Positions 1 through 4,713 of a stretch of 6,184 nucleotides of DNA are shown here, one piece after another. The stretch is from Candidatus Omnitrophica bacterium UBA1443. Lineage in GTDB: Bacteria > Omnitrophota > Omnitrophia > Omnitrophales > Aquincolibacteriaceae. The notes beneath the pieces are model-generated. The model saw only the letters and a list, made by a program, of their open reading frames with translations, made no database searches and was not told the origin of the DNA. The stretch spans positions 13,931-20,114 of the forward strand of contig DCTJ01000001.1 in the NCBI GenBank assembly GCA_002329545.1. Reading direction: 5' to 3'. The position numbers and the translations under genes were made by a program. Each line of letters opens with the position of its first letter. The stretch's first letter is position 1.

Positions 1-414
1 CATTTTGCCAAAGAAAAAATCCCGCTGGCTCGTGGATTGCGGGCTTAACGACTGGATCGTAAAGCCATGCTGGGGATAATCGATAAACGCGCGTTCTCCG
101 TACCCGCAGATGAAAAAATTACCGGGGGTCTCGGCCATGGCTCGGGCGGCCAGTTCAGGGAAGGATATTTCGAAAGCGTCCGCGATTCTGACAAGCTTGT
201 CGGAGGAGGGGTCGCGAACCCGTCCGGCGATGATGTTATGCAGATTTTTTTCGTTAATCCCCGCAGTTTTGGCGAGCCAGCTTACCGAGAGTGGGTGCTC
301 AGATTTTGATTTTTGGACAAGTAACGATTTGATCGCCTTGCCCCAGTGGGGGATTCTGGGAGGTCTTTTCAACTTCCCCTGATCTTCCAGGTCTTTTCGA
401 ATCTCTTCGTACAT
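1..414 (-). CDS. XRE-family helix-turn-helix regulator, probable HTH-cupin type (partial, C-terminus outside window)
   Basis: The reverse strand is open from ATG at 414 to the left edge, giving 138 codons without a stop, so the 3' end is missing. After a charged N-terminal extension (about residues 1-40), residues 41-92 read as a classic XRE/HTH_3 domain. It has LSVSWLAKTAGI for the first two helices, NEKNLHNIIAGRVRDPSSDK around the recognition helix, then LVRIADAFEISFPELAARA. Residues 98-138 (FFICGYGERAFIDYPQHG, then LSP and DFFFGKM) resemble the linker and first strands of the C-terminal cupin domain found in many XRE-cupin regulators. That part is tentative because the domain is cut off. 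The start is supported by AAGGGGG five bases upstream. The protein is probably a cytoplasmic, ligand-responsive DNA-binding regulator. Its ligand is unknown. It is transcribed away from the small gene pair at 589-1346, and a regulator in this position often controls its own promoter and the divergent genes (inference). Confidence 0.82.
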   Translation of the reverse strand, partial: MYEEIRKDLEDQGKLKRPPRIPHWGKAIKSLLVQKSKSEHPLSVSWLAKTAGINEKNLHNIIAGRVRDPSSDKLVRIADAFEISFPELAARAMAETPGNFFICGYGERAFIDYPQHGFTIQSLSPQSTSQRDFFFGKM

Positions 415-419
415 TGAAG

Positions 420-426
420 CCCCCTT
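420..426 (-). promoter_or_regulatory. Ribosome-binding site of the XRE regulator
   Basis: On the minus strand AAGGGGG lies five bases before ATG at 414, a good Shine-Dalgarno match. It fixes the start of the left-edge regulator. Confidence 0.6.
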
Positions 427-463
427 GTGTTGTTTTTTTAATATCCTGATCAGTTCTTTTGCC

Positions 464-477
464 TAACTTAAAGGTTA
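464..477. promoter_or_regulatory. Candidate operator dyad TAACTTAAAGGTTA
   Basis: TAAC and GTTA form inverted arms around a six-base centre that itself has one further symmetric T/A pair. The dyad sits about 50 bases upstream of the regulator start, between two divergent transcription units. The position suits autoregulation by the HTH protein, but the symmetry is weak and no second copy was found in the window. Confidence 0.2.
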
Positions 478-588
478 ACATCATGAATAAAGTTTTGCAA
501 ATAAACCAAAAGCTTATTTTAAAAAACCTTGTGCCTTTTCCTTGTCTTTCGTAACGGGGGGTGTTAATCGTTCCGTCAGGAGAACACG

Positions 589-999
589 ATGATAACCATG
601 GCAATCGAAAAGCAAAAGATGGGTCGGGAAGGAAAATCAGGAAATTTTTTGTCGGGACGGCAATCCCTGGAGGAGGACGGTGAAATGCGGGAACTTTTTA
701 CCGGGTATTTCCGGAGGAAGATGGCCCTTGTGTTGCTACTGATCCGCTCGCAAGACCGGAGTTTCGAGAAACGGCAGGTGGAAAAGGCGGTTCGATTTCT
801 TGATGATTTGTACCGGCACCTGTCGAGAGGTGGGGGCCGTAAAAAATATCGCAGGGTTTTCCGGTGGCTGACTTGTTTTTTTGCGTCTCGAAGGGACGAG
901 ACATTGTCTCGCGGCGTAAAGGCGGAAAAGCTGGTTCGACTGATTGAGGACGAAGTTGTTTTGCGGTACAAAATGACGCCGGGGGATGAGGTGCGGTGA
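589..999 (+). CDS. Hypothetical small basic protein, first gene of a coupled pair
   Basis: I do not recognise this 136-residue protein. The start at 589 has AGGAG (579-583) five bases upstream. A second in-frame ATG at 685 has an even better GGAGGAGG (669-676) eight bases upstream and would give 104 residues. Residues 1-32 look disordered and polar, whereas the predicted fold begins near residue 33 (MRELFTGYFRRKMALVLLLI), so the shorter start is a serious alternative. The body is rich in Arg and Lys and looks alpha-helical. It has a short hydrophobic patch at MALVLLLI (about 45-52), too short for a confident membrane segment, and basic runs RGGGRKKYRR and FASRRDE. No enzyme motif or HTH is evident. 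The stop overlaps the next gene's start (TGATG), so the two are probably co-translated. The gene diverges from the XRE regulator. Orphan accessory genes or a regulator-controlled small operon are both possible. Confidence 0.65.
   Translation: MITMAIEKQKMGREGKSGNFLSGRQSLEEDGEMRELFTGYFRRKMALVLLLIRSQDRSFEKRQVEKAVRFLDDLYRHLSRGGGRKKYRRVFRWLTCFFASRRDETLSRGVKAEKLVRLIEDEVVLRYKMTPGDEVR
669..676 (+). promoter_or_regulatory. Strong internal Shine-Dalgarno for an alternative start at 685
   Basis: GGAGGAGG lies eight bases before the in-frame ATG at 685 within the small gene that opens at 589. It matches the 16S tail better than the site used by ATG 589. It could mark the true start or a second, shorter product of 104 residues. 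The GGAGGAGG also encodes Leu-Glu-Glu-Asp, so it could be coincidental. Confidence 0.35.
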
Positions 1000-1346
1000 T
1001 GGAATGGACAAAAAAAGTGAGTTTTGATGCCAGTCACCTTTCGTTCAAAAGCGACTATGAGCCGTCCTACCAGCGTTGTCTTCTCAAGGCCGTGAGCCGC
1101 GTACAGAACCTTCTGACCCAGGATGAAACCATCGTGGATGATGCCCGGATCCACGCGGCCAAGTCGCTCCTTTACGCGGCGATCGAACAGATGGGAACCC
1201 AAATGGAAAAAATAGGGACGATTCAGCGGTTGCTTCGCGAGCTTCTTCTTATTACCAATTCGCAGTATGAGTCTCCCGGCCGCGATCGGGAGCTTGGCCT
1301 GCAAATTCTTGCCGATATCAGATCCAAGACTGATTTCTTCGGATAA
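999..1346 (+). CDS. Hypothetical small helical protein, second gene of the coupled pair
   Basis: I do not recognise this 115-residue protein. ATG at 999 shares one base with the TGA of the upstream gene. GAGGTG at 988-993 lies five bases before it, which supports this start over the GTG at 996. The sequence looks almost wholly alpha-helical, with amphipathic stretches KAVSRVQNLL, HAAKSLLYAAIEQMGTQMEK and IGTIQRLLRELLLI. That suggests a helical bundle or a partner-binding protein. It has no cysteine-metal motif, signal peptide or membrane segment, and no catalytic signature. Coupling implies balanced expression with the basic protein upstream, and the two may form a complex (inference). A FliS-like chaperone fold was considered because of size and helicity, but no matching residues were seen. 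It is followed by 216 bases without a gene before treY, so it is probably the last gene of its unit. Confidence 0.72.
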   Translation: MEWTKKVSFDASHLSFKSDYEPSYQRCLLKAVSRVQNLLTQDETIVDDARIHAAKSLLYAAIEQMGTQMEKIGTIQRLLRELLLITNSQYESPGRDRELGLQILADIRSKTDFFG

Positions 1347-1462
1347 GTAAGTGGCGGTCTTCCGGCACTTCGATAAAGGCGAATTTCCATGCCGGGGAGC
1401 GGTCTTTTCGAGTGTGGCCCGCGATGTTAGTGTCATCGATAGGCGCGTTATGGGGCATTAGA
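1347..1462 (+). other. Gene-free stretch with imperfect hairpins, downstream of the small gene pair
   Basis: No credible gene is present here. CCGGCA (1362-1367) can pair with TGCCGG (1390-1395), and nested inside is TTCG/CGAA (1369-1372 with 1380-1383), giving an imperfect stem-loop of 34 bases. The octamer GCGGTCTT occurs twice (1354-1361 and 1399-1406), flanking that stem. A second hairpin CGATG/CATCG (1422-1426 with 1434-1438) follows. Neither stem is directly followed by a T-run; TCTTTT at 1403-1408 lies seven bases after the first. They could form a terminator-like 3' end or an RNA leader, but the sequence matches no riboswitch class I know. Confidence 0.3.
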
Positions 1463-1476
1463 AAAATTTAAATTTT
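1463..1476. repeat. 14-bp perfect palindrome AAAATTTAAATTTT upstream of treY
   Basis: The fourteen bases read identically on both strands. They lie about 22 bases upstream of the TATAAA proposed as the treY -10, roughly at the -35 position and above. The element could be an operator, an AT-rich upstream element, or simply AT-rich promoter DNA. Palindromes made only of A and T arise easily by chance. Confidence 0.35.
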
Positions 1477-1497
1477 CCTTCATTAAAGTTTCATGGA

Positions 1498-1503
1498 TAT
1501 AAA
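1498..1503 (+). promoter_or_regulatory. Candidate treY promoter -10 (TATAAA)
   Basis: TATAAA matches five of six sigma-70 -10 positions and sits in the AT-rich part of the gap before treY. TG is present one base out of register for an extended -10. No good -35 is seen at 16-18 bases upstream (TTTCCT or TTCCTT at best). Transcription would begin near 1510, leaving a leader of about 50 bases before the GTG at 1563. That is one reason to reject an earlier GTG start at 1509. Confidence 0.3.
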
Positions 1504-1546
1504 ATCGTGTGATAAGATTGCGGATCGCAACACCCCCGCAAGCTTC

Positions 1547-1554
1547 AAAAGGAG
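1547..1554 (+). promoter_or_regulatory. treY ribosome-binding site, decides start at GTG 1563
   Basis: AAAAGGAG lies eight bases before GTG at 1563, the usual distance. The alternative in-frame GTG at 1509 has no purine-rich site upstream and would coincide with the expected transcription start, so the 1563 start is preferred. Confidence 0.65.
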
Positions 1555-1562
1555 AGTCATAC

Positions 1563-4526
1563 GTGTCACTTGCAAAAGATCGTCTGTCTGAAAATGGCCG
1601 ACCGGTGTATTGCCCATCGTCGGTGTACCGGCTTCAGATGAATGCCGGATTTACCTTTCGTGACGCAAAGTCGATTTTGCCCTTTCTTCACGATCTTGGC
1701 GTGGAGGCCGTCTACCTGTCGCCGATTTTTAAAGCCGTTCCGGGAAGTTCTCACGGATATGACGTGACTGATCCCACGGTGCTGAATCCGGAGCTTGGGG
1801 GCCAGGCCGAATTTGACGCTTTTTGTGACAAGATCCGGGAGCTAAAAATGGGAATCATCCTTGATACGGTTCCCAATCACATGGGAATTGCTGGCAGTCA
1901 CAACGCGCTTTGGCTGGACGTCCTTGAAAACGGGCCGAGTTCGGTCCACGCTGGTTTTTTTGATATCGACTGGAAGCCGGTTAAGGCGGAGCTTGAAAAT
2001 AAAATTCTGATTCCCATCCTGGGGGATTTGTACGGACTCGTTTTGGATCGGCGGGAAATACAACTGGAACTGGATGATTCAAAAGGAGCGTTTTATGTCC
2101 GGTATTTTGACAACCGGTTTCCGGTGGATCCTCAGACCTATCCGACCATCCTTGAATTCCGGATCGACGAACTTAAGGGCCACCTGAATGAGGATGAGGC
2201 GGTGGTGTCGGATTATTTAAGCGTGATAACGGCGTTCAAAAACCTTCCCTCAAGAACCGAGACGAATATTGAAAAAATCAGGGAACGAATGCGTGAGAAG
2301 GAAGTTGCCAAAAAAAGGTTTGCTGAAATTTTATCGCGGTCGAGGCTCATCAAGGAGTTTGTCGAGAGTCGGCTTGTTATCTATAACGGTGTTAAAAATG
2401 ATTCGGCGAGTTTTGATCTTCTTGACCGGTTTCTGGACGAGCAGGTTTACCGGATGGCTTTCTGGCGGACGGCGGCCGAGGAGATCAATTACCGCCGCTT
2501 TTTTGACATCAATGAACTTGCCGCGATCCGGATGGAGGATGAGCGGGTTTTTGAACACTGTCACCGGCTTATTTTTCAGTGGATCGCGGAAGGGAAGGTC
2601 CACGGCCTCCGGATTGATCATCCTGACGGACTTTATGATCCTCCGGTCTACTTCCGGCGGCTTCAGGAGAAGTTTGTGGCGCACCGGAAAGAATGCCGGA
2701 AAATTTCGAGCCGCGAAATCCGCTCTTCCGCCAAGCCCCTTTACGTCGTGGCGGAGAAAATTCTGGATCGGAAAGAGTTTTTGCCCGAAAACTGGAGCGT
2801 TCATGGCACGGTGGGTTATGACTTCCTTAATGTCCTCAACGGGGTTTTTGTGGACCAGAATCACCAGAAGGATTTTTCTGAGCTTTATGAGACCTTTATC
2901 GGGCATACGATTGATTTTGACCAGTTGCTTTACGATAAGAAAAAGCTGTTTGCCCTTGTCCACATGGCGAGTGAAATCAACACCCTCGGACACCGGCTGG
3001 ACCTGATTTCGGAAAAAGATCGTCATTACCGGGACTTTACGAGAAATAACCTGACCCTCGCGATTCGTGAAGTGATCGCCTGTTTTCCCGTTTACCGGAC
3101 CTATCTGTCGCCTTCGGATGAATCGGTTTCGGAGCGTGATGAACGATACATCAATATCGCCGTTGAAAAAGCGAAAGCCAAAACGCCGGCCTTGAATCCC
3201 GCCGTATACGATTTTCTGAGGGAAGTCCTCTTGCTGAAGTTTGATGTCGGAGTGACGGCGGAGGCGAAAAAAATCTATCGGGATTTTGTGCTTCGATTCC
3301 AGCAATTGACCGGCCCGATCATGGCTAAGGGGATGGAGGACACTTCTTTCTACGTTTATAACCGCTTTGTTTCTCTTAATGAAGTTGGCGGCGATCCTTT
3401 CCGTTTCGGACATTCCAAGGAGGAATTTCATCAGTTTAACAAACTTAAGTCTGAACGCTGGCCTTACGGGATGCTTTGTACGTCGACTCACGATGCCAAA
3501 CGCAGTGAAGACGTCCGCATGCGCCTGAATGTGCTCAGTGAAATTCCAGATGACTGGCGGAGCGTATTAACCCGGTGGGCGCTCATTAATGAAAAACATA
3601 AGACCTTGATCCGAGGGGTGGCGGAGCCTCGCCGAAATACGGAATATTTTATCTATCAGGCGATTTTGGGGGCCTGGCCTGAATCCGGGACGAACGCGCA
3701 ATCGGGTCCCGCGTTTACGGACCGGATCTGGGAGTACGTTCTGAAATCGATCCGGGAAGCGAAAACGCACACGAACTGGATTCATCCGAAGCGGGAATAC
3801 GAAGAATCTGTCCGTAAATTTGTTTACGGAATTTTAAGTCCCGGGAAAGGCAACCGCTTTCTTAAGAACTTTCGTCTTTTCCATGAAAAAGTGTCCTGGT
3901 TCGCGAAGTTGAATTCCTTGTCGGCGCTCGTTCTTAAAATCGGGTCTCCGGGCGTGGTGGACGTTTATCAGGGTACCGAGTTCTGGAATTTGTTTCTTAC
4001 CGACCCGGATAATCGCCGCCCCGTTGATTTCGAGGAGCGTAAAGGCGCGCTTCAAAAGATCGTAAAGGGTTCAAAGATTCGGGGTTTGGACGGAGACATG
4101 GCTTCTCTACTGACCGGAAAAAAATCAGAAAGGGTCAAGATGCAGGTGCTTGCTCTGGGGCTAAGACTGCGGAGGTCGGAGCCCGGAATTTTTCTGGAAG
4201 GGGATTATGTTCCCCTCAGGGTGGAGGGTGAGAGGGAAAGGAATGTGGTCGCGTTTTTGCGGCGCGAGAGAGACCGATTCGTAATTTTTGCCGCGGGCCG
4301 TTTTTTTACCGAAATATCGGGTGGGCCCGGACAGCTTCCCGTTGGACCTGCGGTTTGGAAGACGACGCGGATTCTCCTGCCGGCGGGTTTGGCGTGCCGT
4401 GAAACGTTGAAAGATATACTGACGGACCGGGAGGTGCCGGTTGGAGTGGACGGGGAACTAAAAAGTTTGCGTGTGTCGGATGTTTTTGGCCGGCTGAACG
4501 CGGGGATATTAATGAACGGGTCATGA
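1563..4526 (+). CDS. treY: Malto-oligosyltrehalose synthase, GH13
   Basis: TreY is a cytoplasmic enzyme that isomerises the reducing-end alpha-1,4 bond of malto-oligosaccharides to an alpha,alpha-1,1 bond, making maltooligosyltrehalose for TreZ. From GTG 1563 the protein has 987 residues, at the long end of the family (archaeal forms are near 720). The GH13 barrel is clear: YRLQ near the start, HGYD at 64-67, and DTVPNH (101-106, region I). GLRIDHPDG (348-356) carries the nucleophile D352, VVAEKI carries the acid/base E398, and TSTHDAKR carries the third acid D644. TreY-specific blocks follow family expectation: FPVYRTY (508-514), AKGMEDTSFY (588-597), LNEVGGDPF, VYQGTEFW and DPDNRRPVDF (814-823). 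All catalytic acids are present, so activity is expected. The usual Thr after THD in TreY is Ala here, a mild change. The gene appears to be its own transcription unit, with a promoter-like region before it and a terminator-like hairpin after it. No treZ or treX lies within the window. Confidence 0.96.
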   Translation: MSLAKDRLSENGRPVYCPSSVYRLQMNAGFTFRDAKSILPFLHDLGVEAVYLSPIFKAVPGSSHGYDVTDPTVLNPELGGQAEFDAFCDKIRELKMGIILDTVPNHMGIAGSHNALWLDVLENGPSSVHAGFFDIDWKPVKAELENKILIPILGDLYGLVLDRREIQLELDDSKGAFYVRYFDNRFPVDPQTYPTILEFRIDELKGHLNEDEAVVSDYLSVITAFKNLPSRTETNIEKIRERMREKEVAKKRFAEILSRSRLIKEFVESRLVIYNGVKNDSASFDLLDRFLDEQVYRMAFWRTAAEEINYRRFFDINELAAIRMEDERVFEHCHRLIFQWIAEGKVHGLRIDHPDGLYDPPVYFRRLQEKFVAHRKECRKISSREIRSSAKPLYVVAEKILDRKEFLPENWSVHGTVGYDFLNVLNGVFVDQNHQKDFSELYETFIGHTIDFDQLLYDKKKLFALVHMASEINTLGHRLDLISEKDRHYRDFTRNNLTLAIREVIACFPVYRTYLSPSDESVSERDERYINIAVEKAKAKTPALNPAVYDFLREVLLLKFDVGVTAEAKKIYRDFVLRFQQLTGPIMAKGMEDTSFYVYNRFVSLNEVGGDPFRFGHSKEEFHQFNKLKSERWPYGMLCTSTHDAKRSEDVRMRLNVLSEIPDDWRSVLTRWALINEKHKTLIRGVAEPRRNTEYFIYQAILGAWPESGTNAQSGPAFTDRIWEYVLKSIREAKTHTNWIHPKREYEESVRKFVYGILSPGKGNRFLKNFRLFHEKVSWFAKLNSLSALVLKIGSPGVVDVYQGTEFWNLFLTDPDNRRPVDFEERKGALQKIVKGSKIRGLDGDMASLLTGKKSERVKMQVLALGLRLRRSEPGIFLEGDYVPLRVEGERERNVVAFLRRERDRFVIFAAGRFFTEISGGPGQLPVGPAVWKTTRILLPAGLACRETLKDILTDREVPVGVDGELKSLRVSDVFGRLNAGILMNGS

Positions 4527-4586
4527 TGGGAAGGACCCCGTAAAACCAGAATCACGCTACAATTTTCCTTTCGGCCCCGTTTCCTG

Positions 4587-4619
4587 AAATTCTGATTTTG
4601 ATCAAGGTGAGAATTTTTT
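4587..4619 (+). terminator. Probable intrinsic terminator of treY
   Basis: AAATTCT (4587-4593) pairs perfectly with AGAATTT (4610-4616). Inside, TTTT (4596-4599) can pair with AAGG (4604-4607) through two G-U pairs, closing a GATC loop. The right arm runs into six consecutive T (4614-4619). The position, 60 bases after the treY stop, suits a Rho-independent terminator. The stem is AT-rich and has a G-G mismatch, so it would be weak. Confidence 0.45.
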
Positions 4620-4673
4620 GGATTTTGGCCGACAATGATCCCGAGCGGAGTTTTGGGGAATATGGTCGTTTTA

Positions 4674-4692
4674 TTCTTTCTTAGAGAAAGAA
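4674..4692. repeat. Perfect short hairpin TTCTTTCT-TAG-AGAAAGAA
   Basis: Two 8-base arms are exact reverse complements around a 3-base loop. They lie just upstream of the extended -10 element, so the right arm falls where a -35 would be expected. No T-run follows on either strand, so it is not a canonical terminator. A regulator-binding dyad overlapping the promoter of the PEGA gene is the more natural reading. Confidence 0.4.
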
Positions 4693-4704
4693 CCCTGTCC
4701 GGTA

Positions 4705-4713
4705 TGGCATAAT
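4705..4713 (+). promoter_or_regulatory. Extended -10 promoter candidate (TGGCATAAT)
   Basis: TG-G-CATAAT fits the extended -10 pattern TGnTATAAT with one mismatch, which can work without a good -35. The expected start of transcription, about seven bases on, falls at 4720-4721, exactly at an in-frame ATG (4721). This suggests a very short or absent 5' leader for the PEGA gene, consistent with the lack of a Shine-Dalgarno sequence. Confidence 0.35.

Larger units (their letters stand above)
415..588. promoter_or_regulatory. Divergent intergenic region between the XRE regulator and the small gene pair
   Basis: This 174-base stretch has no gene. It is AT-rich in its middle (about 428-530) and must carry the start signals for both directions. 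Visible elements are an imperfect dyad TAACTTAAAGGTTA at 464-477 (arms TAAC/GTTA), a perfect 8-bp palindrome CTGATCAG at 446-453, and TTGCAA at 495-500, which could serve as a weak -35 on either strand. On the minus strand TATTAA lies before the regulator as a poor -10 candidate. No strong sigma-70 promoter stands out. The dyads are where an HTH dimer could bind, but they are short enough to occur by chance. Confidence 0.4.
4527..4711 (+). other. Spacer between treY and the PEGA gene
   Basis: This stretch of 185 bases has no gene that I can support on either strand. It holds a terminator-like hairpin at 4587-4619, a perfect 8-bp-stem hairpin at 4674-4692 and the extended -10 element that runs into the PEGA gene. 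It therefore separates two transcription units rather than joining an operon. Confidence 0.5.

Noticed and set aside
67..382. Two plus-strand open frames over the left edge (67-309 and 110-382)
   Set aside because: They are antisense to the clear HTH regulator on the minus strand and have no good ribosome-binding site or domain.
999..1346. FliS-like flagellar chaperone identity for the second small protein
   Set aside because: Only size and helicity agree; the sequence lacks FliS motifs and no flagellar gene is nearby.
1362..1395. Stem-loop CCGGCA/TGCCGG as an intrinsic terminator for the small gene pair
   Set aside because: The 22-base loop is long and no T-run follows directly; TCTTTT begins only after a further seven bases, so it is reported as structured DNA rather than as a terminator.
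576..1436. Long minus-strand open frame of 286 codons across the small gene pair
   Set aside because: It overlaps two plus-strand genes with good ribosome-binding sites and a coupled junction. Its product is a Ser/Arg/Lys-rich sequence with no domain pattern, as expected of an antisense shadow frame.
1509..1562. Earlier GTG start for treY at 1509
   Set aside because: No ribosome-binding site precedes it, it falls at the predicted transcription start, and GTG 1563 has AAAAGGAG at ideal spacing. The extra 18 residues do not resemble TreY N-termini.
2269..3006. Plus-strand second-frame open frame of 245 codons inside treY
   Set aside because: It is out of frame within a conserved enzyme gene, with Arg/Ser-rich low-information sequence; no evidence of a frameshift product.
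2331..3491. Minus-strand open frame of 386 codons inside treY
   Set aside because: It lies antisense to the conserved catalytic core of treY and its translation resembles no protein family; it is a shadow of treY codon bias.
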